From: Bdellovibrio sp. UBA4095
GTDB taxonomy: Bacteria; Bdellovibrionota; Bdellovibrionia; Bdellovibrionales; Bdellovibrionaceae
Reading direction: 5' to 3'
NCBI GenBank assembly: GCA_002381805.1
Contig: DFXZ01000009.1
Coordinates: 1-33,875 of the forward strand
Length of the DNA stretch: 33,875 nucleotides
Each line of letters starts with the position of its first letter. The stretch's first letter is position 1. Of the stretch, positions 15,845-24,352 are shown piece after piece. The notes beneath the pieces are model-generated. The model saw only the letters and a list, made by a program, of their open reading frames with translations, was not told where the DNA came from and did not search any database. A program made the translations under genes and the position numbers.

Positions 15845-16228
15845 GTGATCAAAAGACTTCTAAAAATATTGTCGTTAGTGATTCTGGTGATAATCGTCAT
15901 AGTTGGAGCGTCCATCGTTTGGATCGAAATGAGTTCGAGGGATGCTGCATCCAGAGCCAAAAGTTTTTGCGATATGGTCCAGGCAGGGGAGTCTTCTACA
16001 ACATTGGCTGGCCGGATTGCACAAGCTAAGGTTGACCTTGTTATGATTGAATCGTTAGAGGAAAACGTAACTGACGGATCAAAAAAAGCGAGCCAAATGA
16101 AGAAGCTGGTATCTGAGGTTAAATCTGGCTATATCCGTTTTCGTTTCTACTCAAATTCGCCAGAAACCTTTGATTGTAGAGTGAAAATCATCGATGGAAA
16201 AGTTGACTCCGTAGAGAAGTTTCTTTAG
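15845..16228 (+). CDS. Small membrane-anchored protein
   Basis: GTG 15845 follows GGGGG at 15836-15840. The 127-aa product has a strong N-terminal helix (LLKILSLVILVIIVIVGASI, about residues 5-26), then a soluble part of about 100 aa that is periplasmic by the positive-inside rule. It ends in beta-like segments (YIRFRFYSNSPETFDCRV, KIIDGKVDSVEKFL). No family recognised. The next gene starts 46 nt later on the same strand. Confidence 0.65.
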   Translation: MIKRLLKILSLVILVIIVIVGASIVWIEMSSRDAASRAKSFCDMVQAGESSTTLAGRIAQAKVDLVMIESLEENVTDGSKKASQMKKLVSEVKSGYIRFRFYSNSPETFDCRVKIIDGKVDSVEKFL

Positions 16229-16274
16229 ATTAGTGTGGCCTTTGAACTTCATTTTGAGCATAGTGGTGGTTTAA

Positions 16275-16556
16275 ATGAAGATTGTGTCTAAAAAAATTGC
16301 TTTCGCTTTGTTGATCGGATTGTCAGTCATTTCTTTGGTCATGGGCAATACTTTTGCCGTAGTAGAAAATGGAAATCTTTACGATATTCTCATAGCCGGC
16401 GTGTCTGTAGCCACTATTTTGTTTCTAGCAATTCAGGCGCACTTTAGTTTTAAGGTAATTTCTCTCGCTGTGCTTATTTTTTTAGTTGGTCAGATTCGCT
16501 TCCTTCAGATGATAGCAGCATTCTTTGCCTGGAGTATTAATGGATTCGGTCCATAG
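16275..16556 (+). CDS. Small three-helix membrane protein
   Basis: A 93-aa, almost entirely hydrophobic protein with three helices (about residues 7-27, 37-55, 59-85). ATG 16275 has a weak G-rich site (GTGGTGG) upstream. Its last 17 nt overlap the next gene, implying coupled translation. The function is unknown. The pairing with the soluble protein encoded next could mean a membrane/soluble partner pair. Confidence 0.6.
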   Translation: MKIVSKKIAFALLIGLSVISLVMGNTFAVVENGNLYDILIAGVSVATILFLAIQAHFSFKVISLAVLIFLVGQIRFLQMIAAFFAWSINGFGP

Positions 16557-17085
16557 TTTCGGAATAAGTCTGAGTAATAAAGAATTAATAAAACAGATCG
16601 AGCTGTGGTTCAGGAAAAGAAATCCAAAGCACGTAAAGATGCTTCGAAATGATCAGCCATCGCAAGACCCAGACGATGACTATCAAGTTGTGTTTGAAAT
16701 TGTATTTGAACCACACGACTCTCGAAGAGCACGTATAGAACTTTGGCTTACGGAGTCTGGTAATATTGGTTTGGGGATCGAACAAAGGAGAAGAGTCGCT
16801 CGAGCATTAGATCTACAGTCTACCTCTCCTCGATTCGCCGGAGGCTTTGAACCTATGAAAGTGCCATACCAGGCAATTGAAAAGTTCCTCGATCTAGTCG
16901 CAGATGGAAGACTAGCTATGCGATATGTAGTGGTACCTTTGTTCGGAATCTTGTATTCTATGCCGTCTCTTCAATTGGCAGAGATTGAAAATCTAAAAGA
17001 AATTGGATTTCCAGTTTCAGATTGTTTGATGACCGCTGAGAGTCCACATGTCTTAACCAAAACACTTCGATATGAACCTTGGTAG
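16540..17085 (+). CDS. Soluble protein of unknown function
   Basis: ATG 16540 with GGAG 6 nt upstream is chosen over the earlier in-frame start at 16525. The product is 181 aa with no signal or membrane helix. It has a central beta-rich part (VVFEIVFEPHDSRRARIELW, LTESGNIGLGIEQRRRVARA) and a C-terminal helical part (AIEKFLDLVADGRLAM). The style is like small cytoplasmic immunity-type proteins, but no family is recognised. It overlaps the membrane protein gene upstream by 17 nt. Confidence 0.65.
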   Translation: MDSVHSFGISLSNKELIKQIELWFRKRNPKHVKMLRNDQPSQDPDDDYQVVFEIVFEPHDSRRARIELWLTESGNIGLGIEQRRRVARALDLQSTSPRFAGGFEPMKVPYQAIEKFLDLVADGRLAMRYVVVPLFGILYSMPSLQLAEIENLKEIGFPVSDCLMTAESPHVLTKTLRYEPW

Positions 17086-17207
17086 AAATGAAGTTTCAGA
17101 TCATAAAAGTTCAAGTGTTCGTACTATTTGAGCACGATCAAAGTTCACTTTCGGTTTGCCCTAGCTATTCGAAAATTTGACCGAAGTGATGTTCGCGAGA
17201 GGTGGAT

Positions 17208-17606
17208 ATGAAAACTGACGAGATTAGGGATGAACATGGTGAACTGTATGCATTTGAAGTTCGTAGTGATCTTTTGTCGCTTCGTAAGATCGAAAATATA
17301 TTGGCGAATATTCACGAAACAACCGAGGTGATAAGGAATCGACTATTTCTGGGCATTTTCAATTGGAATACAGATATTAGGATCGAATTTAAGTACAAGG
17401 GCATAGATTACGTCGTGAAGGAAGCTTTTGGTGATAGCAGTATGTACTGGATTGGCCCCAGAGAATTGAGTTTAGAGAATCGATCTAAGTACTCTGAAGA
17501 AACCAAGCACATTCACGAGAGTTTCTTAAAGTTTAAAATCTCTCCCGTAATTAAGTTTTTATGCGATCTTACGTCGCTGAACTTCCGAGAGATGTTCAAA
17601 CCCTAA
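17208..17606 (+). CDS. Soluble protein with a GDSSMYWIGP motif
   Basis: GAGAGGTGG precedes ATG 17208; GTG 17202 in the same frame is an alternative. The 132-aa product is cytoplasmic. Beta strands IRIEFKYKGIDYVVKEAF run into GDSSMYWIGP, which resembles the 'E(P/A)(F/W)GDNSRYWI' signature I recall from small uncharacterised bacterial proteins, often scattered near immunity-type genes. The name of that family is not known to me. The gene sits alone, 120 nt from its neighbours. Confidence 0.6.
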   Translation: MKTDEIRDEHGELYAFEVRSDLLSLRKIENILANIHETTEVIRNRLFLGIFNWNTDIRIEFKYKGIDYVVKEAFGDSSMYWIGPRELSLENRSKYSEETKHIHESFLKFKISPVIKFLCDLTSLNFREMFKP

Positions 17607-17685
17607 AGAATGCCATAGACAATTCCTTATTTATGCCATCATAATATAGATGAGGTTATCTAATGAGTATTAAGCTGGTGGTGAG

Positions 17686-18228
17686 GTGAAAAGGTTTAGG
17701 TTACTTATACCTTTGCTGTTGTTCGCAGCACTAGCTTTTGTGGCTCTGAATTCGAAATGGTATTTTGAGCAATTTGTAGCTGTGAAAGCTGATCAATCAG
17801 TTTCTCTTGTCTTTGGGTTTGAAAGTTTTCAAACTGTAGAGGAGATAAAAGATCATCTGAACGCGGAAAAACTCAAGTGGACGGTGAAAGCTGCGGATAA
17901 CTTTCCTGAAGAAGCCTCTAGGCCACGCTTCGATAACGTAGTCATCAGGATAGAAGGATTTTCTGCAGATGAGTTTTTTGGCGACCTGGAGTTAAGGTTT
18001 AACAATGATCGTCTCTATCAAATTGATGTTTTCCCCTCAGATCTTGAAGCTTTCGTAAAGACCGTAAACGAACGATATCGAGTCGATCTGAAGTCGATAA
18101 AGAACATCAAGACCGATAAGATTATATCGATAGAGTATTTAAAGGACTATCTAGGTAAAGGATATATTCGTTGGTCTGATGAGGGCATTAGAAAAGAAGT
18201 TGCTGAGTGGATCAAGAGGTTTTCTTAG
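17686..18228 (+). CDS. Membrane-anchored or exported protein
   Basis: The start is GTG 17686, with GGTGAGG upstream. The 180-aa product has an N-terminal hydrophobic helix (LLIPLLLFAALAFVAL) without a clear cleavage site. A charged alpha/beta domain follows (VVIRIEGFSADEFFG, LELRFNNDRLYQIDVFP). No Cys after the signal region. Function unknown. It begins 80 nt after the previous gene on the same strand. Confidence 0.65.
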   Translation: MKRFRLLIPLLLFAALAFVALNSKWYFEQFVAVKADQSVSLVFGFESFQTVEEIKDHLNAEKLKWTVKAADNFPEEASRPRFDNVVIRIEGFSADEFFGDLELRFNNDRLYQIDVFPSDLEAFVKTVNERYRVDLKSIKNIKTDKIISIEYLKDYLGKGYIRWSDEGIRKEVAEWIKRFS

Positions 18229-18266
18229 GACGACTCAGGGGTTCAACAAAATGAAAATGTAATTTC

Positions 18267-18347
18267 ATGCTTAAGATATTTGTGGTGTCGGTCTTATCGT
18301 TGTTGATATTTTTCTTTGGTCTTTATATTGCTGACTTACTGAACTGA
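18267..18347 (+). CDS. Possible 26-aa hydrophobic peptide
   Basis: ATG 18267 opens 26 codons reading MLKIFVVSVLSLLIFFFGL then YIADLLN, which is exactly one membrane helix with polar ends. There is no good ribosome site; an even shorter start (ATGAAAATGTAA) precedes it. It fills the gap between two membrane protein genes on the same strand. It could be a real small membrane peptide or the relic of a larger gene. Confidence 0.3.
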   Translation: MLKIFVVSVLSLLIFFFGLYIADLLN

Positions 18348-18405
18348 AGGTGGAATTCTTTCAGTTGAGTCTTGACTTAGTCGCTCGACGAGAAAAGAAA
18401 GTCAT

Positions 18406-18690
18406 ATGAAAAAAATTATTAAAGTGCTGATCTGGATAACCATTGTGATTCTGACATATAATCTAAGCAGTTTGCTGCTCTCCGAACCTCTGGTTACATG
18501 CGTAGAGGCCGGAGGTGCTTTTGACGACAAAACCTATCTCTGTGAAGGCTTGGATTATCCAGCAAGATTTACAGAATTATTGCAATATGAAGCGTTATTC
18601 CTGGTGGTATTCTCATCAATTCTAACAATATTTTTTGCCGAGACTGCGAACAAATTAATGGACAAATTTTATCGACGTAAACAGAGATAG
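18406..18690 (+). CDS. Small two-helix membrane protein
   Basis: A 94-aa protein with helix 1 at residues 5-25 (VLIWITIVILTYNLSSLLL), a periplasmic loop with two Cys (VTCVEAGGAFDDKTYLCEG) that likely pair, helix 2 at about 62-80, and a basic C-terminus (DKFYRRKQR). Both ends are cytoplasmic by the positive-inside rule. It is followed by a strong terminator. Function unknown. Confidence 0.65.
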   Translation: MKKIIKVLIWITIVILTYNLSSLLLSEPLVTCVEAGGAFDDKTYLCEGLDYPARFTELLQYEALFLVVFSSILTIFFAETANKLMDKFYRRKQR

Positions 18691-18714
18691 GTCCCTCAGT
18701 GCAACATTGAGTCG

Positions 18715-18746
18715 AAAGGGCGAAGCAACTTCGCCCTTTTGTTTTT
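18715..18746. terminator. Bidirectional intrinsic terminator
   Basis: GGGCGAAG pairs perfectly with CTTCGCCC around a three-base loop (CAA). The stem extends by A-T pairs on both sides, and TTTTGTTTTT follows on the plus strand. It separates convergent genes (stops at 18690 and 18750) and could serve both. Confidence 0.9.
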
Positions 18747-18749
18747 CCA

Positions 18750-19259
18750 TCACATAAGCTTTCGGAAGATGTGGTTGCCCCAAGGGATAACGAGATTGCC
18801 ATTTTTTAGCGAATAACTGAATGTTTCAATCAGCTCCTGACCGGGCTCTAGGCCCTTCATATAATCAGAAGCAAAGCTTTCGCAGGCAGGTTTACCGGTT
18901 GAACTTTCGTGCAACTCTAAAGCTTCTACAATATAGGTAAGCATGAACTCTGGCTCTTCAAAACCCATATCTACATGCTGCTTTTTATCCCTGCTGCTTG
19001 CCTCGATCTGCTCGAGGAATGAGCCCTTCATGAAATACGTGCAAATGTACCCATCACCCACGTGGCGAACATACTTCTGTTGCACATGACCTTCAGGTGT
19101 TACCAGAATGGCTTCGGCCTCTAGGGGATTTTCTTTCTCTTCAATCCACACACCCTGAACCTCAACCGGAACGGGGCTTGTTGGCAGTGCTGGCGGCACA
19201 TCAGCCTGGGCGAAGTTTGAAAACATAGCGATCATTAGGACTAAAACGGACTTATTCAT
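18750..19259 (-). CDS. Exported protein of unknown function
   Basis: A 169-aa protein with a signal peptide (MNKSVLVLMIAMFSNFAQA, cleavage after AQA). The mature domain of about 150 aa begins Pro-rich (VPPALPTSPVPVEVQGVW) and continues as a beta-rich sequence, with two Cys (ICTYF, PACESF) that may pair. GGAGG precedes ATG 19259. The VQGVWIEE start followed by strands resembles small lipocalin-like exported proteins, but this is only an impression. Solitary gene ending at the shared terminator. Confidence 0.72.
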   Translation of the reverse strand: MNKSVLVLMIAMFSNFAQADVPPALPTSPVPVEVQGVWIEEKENPLEAEAILVTPEGHVQQKYVRHVGDGYICTYFMKGSFLEQIEASSRDKKQHVDMGFEEPEFMLTYIVEALELHESSTGKPACESFASDYMKGLEPGQELIETFSYSLKNGNLVIPWGNHIFRKLM

Positions 19260-19615
19260 CTGACCCTCCTGGGACGATTAGTGTTGTGCCCTGGTAGCAA
19301 AGCAACCCCTGAGCCGCGCTAAAAACGATCTCATTGCATTATAGGAGGTTTCACCTCAGTTTTTATCCGAAATAGGATCCGATTCCTGGATCTTGGAAAT
19401 GGCTGCGCTGGAGGTATTGGTCTTCAAAATACTATTTATTTTTTCTCGTTATAAGTCGTCAATAGCAAACGTTATAGATTCTTAATAATTAAGGATAACG
19501 TTCAGTTTCAATGCTCATTAGCTAAATCCTCTCTATAAAGTAATTTAAGTTTTCCTTAACAAGATCCGATCTTCTTCCAGGTCTAAACTCTAGATTGTTT
19601 CCACATGGGGGATGT
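19260..19615. other. 356-bp intergenic region, divergent promoters
   Basis: Divergent intergenic region between the exported protein gene (leftward) and the 1034-aa protein gene (rightward). It is AT-rich around 19420-19560, with TTAATAATTAAGG and TATAAAGTAAT as possible promoter elements. A 28-codon frame from ATG 19398 has no good ribosome site. No convincing gene or strong hairpin. Confidence 0.5.
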
Positions 19616-22600
19616 ATGTTGAAGGCTTTGAAACGGTTTCTAGTTGTTATGGTGGCTATTGTGATCGCTCCGCTTCAAATGACTTTTGCGGAAGAACCAA
19701 ACTATGTCGTTGCTCCAACAACGCTTACAGTCGGGATTAAAGGGCAACAGTCTATTTCAACTAATTTCATGTCTCTAACTAATGATGGGCCATATCAACT
19801 TACTATAATAAATGGCTCAGGCAGGGAATACACTAAACAAGTTTGTTCGGGTAACTTTCTGAAAAAGCTGATTTGTCTTGCTGGTAATATTCTCATTGAT
19901 TTTAAGATAGCCTCAGAGAGAGTTTCCGTAGCTGAGGTCGTTCTAAATGGTAAAAAAATTGTTACAGGCAGGCAGATCAACAAATCGGTAACCTCCTTAT
20001 CTCTGCCTGTGCAGTTGAAGGCTAACAATCAGCTTTCAATTAAAATTATTGGTCTCGCTTCATCGCATCTTACCTACAAAATCGTTGGAAAAAGCAATGC
20101 ATTGTCGGGTTCACTAGCAATTAGTAATCCTTCTGATCAGACCATATTGCAGACTCATTCTACCAGCGTAGTTGGTAAGGCTATTAGTAGTGCGCCAAAC
20201 TTAAGATTACTATTGAATGGTCAAATAGAAATACCATTCTCTGGTAACGGATCAGATTTTAACTATCTTTATGAACATTTAAATCATGGTTTAAATATTG
20301 TTAAGATATCTCTTTTTTCGGGGACTACGCTCCTCGACCATAAGGAACTAAGGGTCGTTGTCTCACTACCCGGAACTGGTGGGGGTTTGGTATCAAATCA
20401 AGGCGGCACGATTTCGGTAGGAGATTCGAACTCTAGTTTATATGGGACCTCACTTCAGGTTCCCGCAGGAGCTTTGAATAACTCTGAATATTTAACGGTA
20501 CAGCACGGTGATGATTGGGGCCCAAATATTCCGTATAAGTACACTAACCTCGGGCCCATTGTATCAGTAGGTCCGATGTATCAGGAGTTTTCGAGTGACG
20601 TCACATTTACCATTCCCTATGATTTGGCTAAAATTCCAAATGGGGGTTTACAGGAGAAAATTAAAGTACTGGCTTTTGATGGACAATCTTGGGTAGTGCT
20701 TGATCCGTCAGCTATAACTTCTAACTCCGCTTCGCTGAAAACAAAAATCTTTGATCATTATGCCTATCAGGCCGTTTTAGAGACACCGCTTCAGAGCGGG
20801 GATTTGCAGGTGTTATCGAATGTAGCGGGAGCTACCATCTATATCGATGGCTTATATAAAGGTGATTTAACACCTTCAACGATTACCGGAATTACGGATG
20901 GCGTTCGCACAATAAAAATATTTGCTCCAGGATATAATGAGGTTCAACGTACAGTTCATTATCCTGGAGAAAAAAGAATTGATGTAGAACTAACTCGTCA
21001 AGATATCGCGGGGCCAAAGGTTGATTTCAGCCCGGAGATAATAGATGGAATGGTAGTTCAGGACAACCTTATGCAGATCACTGGTCAAGTTGCTATTGAC
21101 TTGACTCAATCGAACCAAGGCTTTGTGGTTCTTTCGCAGAACGCACAGGATATTTCACAGCCATTGTCTGCCGATGGTAGATTCTCTTTCATTGTTCCGT
21201 TGTTTAGAGGAGAAAATTATGTGCAGATTCGTGCGACCGTAAACGGAAGAACTGGTTTGAGTCCTGAGATTAAAATTATTCAGAATCCGCAACAAAATAG
21301 CCAGTTGCGGTTTGCATTGCCTACTGTCTTTGGTGTTGAAGGGGATCTGGCAAGTAGGCTCGAACAGGACCCATATTCGGTTGCCATTAGAAAGCAAAAG
21401 TTAGTCGAGTCTGTTGGGGAAAAGGCGAGATCATCTTTAGTAGCGAATTCGGCTGAAGAGGAGCGACTGGATCAGGAAATTAAAGTTGTCTTAACCTGGG
21501 ATAAAAATGATACTGACGTGGACACGCATATATACGATGAGTATGGCGGTCATGCATGGTATGGGGCACTTGGTGGTATTGAACAGGGGACCTTAGATCG
21601 CGACGATGTCGATGGTTTTGGTCCGGAAATTTTCACACTTGCTCGACCAAGACCAGGAAAGTATCGCGTTCGCATACATTATTTTAGTGACCATCAAAAT
21701 GGTTCGACAACGGCCACGCTGCGAATCTATCTGGCTGGTCAGCTTGTCTTTCAGGGGGCTCGAAGCTTAAGCACTGGTGCTTCTTGGGAGGCCTATACCA
21801 TAGATGTTCAGGGTATAACTATAACGAACATTTCAACGATTGGGGGGAAGTCAAGAGAACCACAACCTAAGGAATGTCAGCAGTTTTCGAAGTTTACTTG
21901 TACAAATCAGATCTTTACAACCTTGGCTAATGAATCGAATATTAATGTCCAGGTCTCGGCGCCAGAATCAATTCTTGATTCTCAGATTCGATATAGAGTA
22001 CGAGAAGTAAGTGAGAATTTTAACGTCCCCGTAACTGTCACTGGCAGGGAAGTGAATTTTCGCATAAATTCCAAGCCTCTTGCTGCAATTAATGGTCTAA
22101 AGCCAGGCCAACGATTAATTTATGAAGTGATTGCATTTACTGATTCTGGCCTTGAGTCTGCGCCATATTATATGGTTCAAGATACTAAATCGCAGATACG
22201 TCAGGAATACATCGACAAGAGAAATTTCTATCCGGCATTTGCTCGAGCCACTCCTGCTTATGGGGACATATCGAATGGTAATGGTTATCCGACGCAAGCT
22301 ATTTATAGCTTTCAAAAGATGGTTTCCTTTTCCGATTTTGCAAACTATGGACTTGGAGTCATCGGAAAATCTTTGGAGTACGCGAATTCGATTCATTCGA
22401 CATATGCAGCTGAGAGTCTTAACTATCCAGAATTGGCGCTAAGTTCTGGCTGGAGAAATCCTCGTCGAAACGACAAGCTTATTGGTTCAAGTGTAGATAG
22501 CTTTCACCAAACCGGTGATTCATTAGATTTAGTAACCTCAAGACCCCTGGACGGTGATACAATTAGTAAAAAAGTCCAACATGATCGGAATCTGATGCGG

Positions 22601-22720
22601 TTATGTGAAATCGCATTCCGAGCAACTGTGGATACAGATGTGAAATATCATCTTGGTCATGTGCATATTGAGCCGGCTAGTGGCACGCGAAGTAAAGATT
22701 GCGCCTCAAAGAACAATTAG
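19616..22720 (+). CDS. Large exported multidomain protein: ZU5-like, PEGA, DUF2135-like and M15 peptidase-like
   Basis: ATG 19616 follows GGGGGA. TTG 19595 is in frame but less likely. The 1034-aa protein has a signal peptide (VVMVAIVIAPLQMTFA). Beta-rich domains come next, then a ZU5-like segment (SLQVPAGAL to VTFTIPYDL, about residues 270-345). A PEGA domain lies at about 395-450 (GATIYIDGLYKGDL), then a DUF2135/YfaP-like domain at about 620-715 (KVVLTWDKNDTDVDTHIYDE). The C-terminal domain resembles M15 D,D-peptidases (SGWRNPRRN, SFHQTGDSLDL, HLGHVHIEP, about 940-1015), whose His and Asp bind zinc. It likely binds and trims peptidoglycan or acts at the cell surface. GxAxD is changed to GDSLD, so activity should not be assumed. 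Confidence 0.8.
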   Translation: MLKALKRFLVVMVAIVIAPLQMTFAEEPNYVVAPTTLTVGIKGQQSISTNFMSLTNDGPYQLTIINGSGREYTKQVCSGNFLKKLICLAGNILIDFKIASERVSVAEVVLNGKKIVTGRQINKSVTSLSLPVQLKANNQLSIKIIGLASSHLTYKIVGKSNALSGSLAISNPSDQTILQTHSTSVVGKAISSAPNLRLLLNGQIEIPFSGNGSDFNYLYEHLNHGLNIVKISLFSGTTLLDHKELRVVVSLPGTGGGLVSNQGGTISVGDSNSSLYGTSLQVPAGALNNSEYLTVQHGDDWGPNIPYKYTNLGPIVSVGPMYQEFSSDVTFTIPYDLAKIPNGGLQEKIKVLAFDGQSWVVLDPSAITSNSASLKTKIFDHYAYQAVLETPLQSGDLQVLSNVAGATIYIDGLYKGDLTPSTITGITDGVRTIKIFAPGYNEVQRTVHYPGEKRIDVELTRQDIAGPKVDFSPEIIDGMVVQDNLMQITGQVAIDLTQSNQGFVVLSQNAQDISQPLSADGRFSFIVPLFRGENYVQIRATVNGRTGLSPEIKIIQNPQQNSQLRFALPTVFGVEGDLASRLEQDPYSVAIRKQKLVESVGEKARSSLVANSAEEERLDQEIKVVLTWDKNDTDVDTHIYDEYGGHAWYGALGGIEQGTLDRDDVDGFGPEIFTLARPRPGKYRVRIHYFSDHQNGSTTATLRIYLAGQLVFQGARSLSTGASWEAYTIDVQGITITNISTIGGKSREPQPKECQQFSKFTCTNQIFTTLANESNINVQVSAPESILDSQIRYRVREVSENFNVPVTVTGREVNFRINSKPLAAINGLKPGQRLIYEVIAFTDSGLESAPYYMVQDTKSQIRQEYIDKRNFYPAFARATPAYGDISNGNGYPTQAIYSFQKMVSFSDFANYGLGVIGKSLEYANSIHSTYAAESLNYPELALSSGWRNPRRNDKLIGSSVDSFHQTGDSLDLVTSRPLDGDTISKKVQHDRNLMRLCEIAFRATVDTDVKYHLGHVHIEPASGTRSKDCASKNN

Positions 22721-22766
22721 AGATAATCACAATAATAATAGCGATATTATATTAGAAAGTCTTTGT

Positions 22767-23684
22767 ATGCATGGTAAGAGTTTGAGGGCCCGAAATATCT
22801 TTGTATTGGGTATCCTTTTTTTGGTAGCGTTCAGCTCATCATCGGGGGATGCAAAAATTTCGATTTCTCGACCATCATCACATGAGTGGCTTCCCCCCAT
22901 GGATGGGGATCTAAATTTTACTGTCACAGGCACAGCAAAAGATTATCCATCAGGAACTGAAGTAGTCCTTTATATCGATAAGCAGAGAACTGATCGCCCC
23001 AAAATTTGGAGAACTAAAGTAGATAAAAATGGGTCCTTTACATTTGAAATTGATCAGATGCTTATTTATCCGGACAGAAAAACGCTCCTTACTTTCAAGG
23101 CAAGAAATGGCAGTGGGGCAATAGAGAAGCAGCAACATGAGATTTTCTGCTGTTCCTCGGCGCCGTATGGATTCCTACATCAGATTGAAAATCGAAATGC
23201 CGAGCAGACTATTATTGTTTCAATGCCGGGAACGGAACTTGATGGTATTCGTTTGACCATTCCTAGTAATATTAAAATGAACAAGAATCCGCGTGTGGTT
23301 ATAACTATCCAGCAGGGAAATGTTGTTGATATTCCTAGAGATCGATATATTCCTCTTAATGCACAAGTCTATTTTGATTTTTTCGGTTTAAAATCAATTT
23401 CTGGAATAAAGTACACCATACAGGCGCAGCCTCAAACTCCGCGCGATACATTAGGGATTAAGAGTTCACAGGACGGCTGGGAACATATCTACGGATTGCC
23501 CTGGAGTAAAATGGACCTGGAAAAAGAGGAAGTTGTTATTCTGGGACACAGTGAGGATACCCGAATGTGGGTTGAAATTATTCCAGAAAAAAGAAGCGGG
23601 AACAATATCGAATTCACACTCCCTAGCAATGATTCTTTCGATCGTATTGTCCCGGCGATTAAAAGGAAAGACAGCAGAAAATAA
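22767..23684 (+). CDS. Exported beta-rich protein, partner of the large exported protein
   Basis: ATG 22767 is preferred because earlier in-frame starts overlap the previous gene. The 305-aa product has a signal peptide (ARNIFVLGILFLVAFSSSSG). An Ig-like segment covers about residues 30-120 (GDLNFTVTGTAKDYPSGTEV). A C-terminal half (ISGIKYTIQAQPQTPRD, WEHIYGLPWSK, EEVVILGHSED) is repeated in a broken copy immediately downstream. It sits 46 nt after the 1034-aa protein gene and is probably cotranscribed. No family name recognised. Confidence 0.75.
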   Translation: MHGKSLRARNIFVLGILFLVAFSSSSGDAKISISRPSSHEWLPPMDGDLNFTVTGTAKDYPSGTEVVLYIDKQRTDRPKIWRTKVDKNGSFTFEIDQMLIYPDRKTLLTFKARNGSGAIEKQQHEIFCCSSAPYGFLHQIENRNAEQTIIVSMPGTELDGIRLTIPSNIKMNKNPRVVITIQQGNVVDIPRDRYIPLNAQVYFDFFGLKSISGIKYTIQAQPQTPRDTLGIKSSQDGWEHIYGLPWSKMDLEKEEVVILGHSEDTRMWVEIIPEKRSGNNIEFTLPSNDSFDRIVPAIKRKDSRK

Positions 23685-23704
23685 GAAATACACCTGTTTG
23701 AAAA

Positions 23705-24016
23705 ATTGATTTCTTCAGTTTTGAATCAACAGAAGGTATTGAATATTCGTTAAGAGCGCAGCCTCAGATCCCTAGAGACACCTTGGCAATTGCTATTTCT
23801 CAGTCTGACTGGGAACACATTTATGGAAGAGACTGGAAAATTTTTAATTTGGCTAAAGAAGAAGTAGTAATCTTGGGTCACAATGAAAATAAGCAGATAT
23901 GGTAGGAAATGATCCCTCAAAAGGTCGAAGGAAATAATATCCAGTTCACTCTCCCAAAGGATCACTCATTCAATCGCCTACTGCCTGCAGTTAAAATCAG
24001 GCAGATCGATAGTTAA
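23705..24016 (+). pseudogene. Broken tandem copy of the upstream gene's C-terminus
   Basis: The frame reads IDFFSFESTEGIEYSLRAQP, then QIPRDTLAIAISQSDWEHIY, then KEEVVILGHNENKQIW, followed by TAG (23903-23905). It continues EMIPQKVEGNNIQFTLP and ends with TAA at 24014. Nearly every block aligns with residues near 200-305 of the preceding gene (IQAQPQTPRDTL, DGWEHIYGL, EEVVILGHSED, GNNIEFTLP). The TAG replaces the Val codon after the conserved Trp. The N-terminal two-thirds is missing. It is the relic of a tandem duplication that suffered a deletion and a nonsense mutation. Confidence 0.85.
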
Positions 24017-24028
24017 GCATCTGCAAGT

Positions 24029-24241
24029 CTATTCGACAAAAAAATCCTTCGGCTGAGCCTGAAGAACTTTTGCAAGTGATTCGATCGTCTCGATTTTCAC
24101 ATTGGGGCAGGTGGGGCCTTCTAGCTGCTGAACATAGCGGGTACTGATGTCTAAGCGCTCAGCAAGCTCCTCTTGCGTCCATTTCTTCTTGAGCCGGAGT
24201 CTTTTTAGATTTTTCGAGAACACTTTTCGAATTGAAGCCAC
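24029..24241 (-). CDS. XRE-family HTH regulator, small
   Basis: GTG 24241 has GGGGGA upstream and is preferred over GTG 24262. The 70-aa protein is almost only a Cro/CI helix-turn-helix: KNLKRLRLKKKWTQEELAER, LDISTRYVQQLE (recognition helix), then PNVKIETIESLAKVLQAQP. It probably binds its own promoter. It is divergent from a two-domain HTH gene at 24353, with two operator-like repeats between them. Confidence 0.85.
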   Translation of the reverse strand: MASIRKVFSKNLKRLRLKKKWTQEELAERLDISTRYVQQLEGPTCPNVKIETIESLAKVLQAQPKDFFVE

Positions 24242-24260
24242 TGATTCCCCCAAAAGATGC

Positions 24261-24331
24261 ACACGTAGTCACAACTTCATGTTTGATTTTGCAGCTTTCT
24301 TTGTATAAAGAACACGTAGCTATAACTACGT
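24261..24331. promoter_or_regulatory. Two operator-like repeats between divergent HTH genes
   Basis: ACACGTAGTCACAACTTC (24261) and ACACGTAGCTATAACTAC (24312) match at 14 of 18 bases and are 51 bp apart, close to five helical turns. The second is part of a palindrome, ACGTAG-N6-CTACGT (24314-24331), which overlaps a -10-like TATAAC. One site faces each gene, so the flanking HTH proteins are the obvious ligands. A related palindrome precedes the antitoxin gene at 25482. Confidence 0.6.
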
Positions 24332-24352
24332 TCTTAAAAACAGGAGGTCCGG

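Noticed and set aside
19398..19484. 28-codon frame MAALEVLVFKILFIFS
   Set aside because: It has a weak ribosome site and lies in a divergent promoter region; no independent support.
22131..22442. 103-codon frame inside the large exported protein gene
   Set aside because: Shadow frame of the 1034-aa gene, whose domain content is clear.
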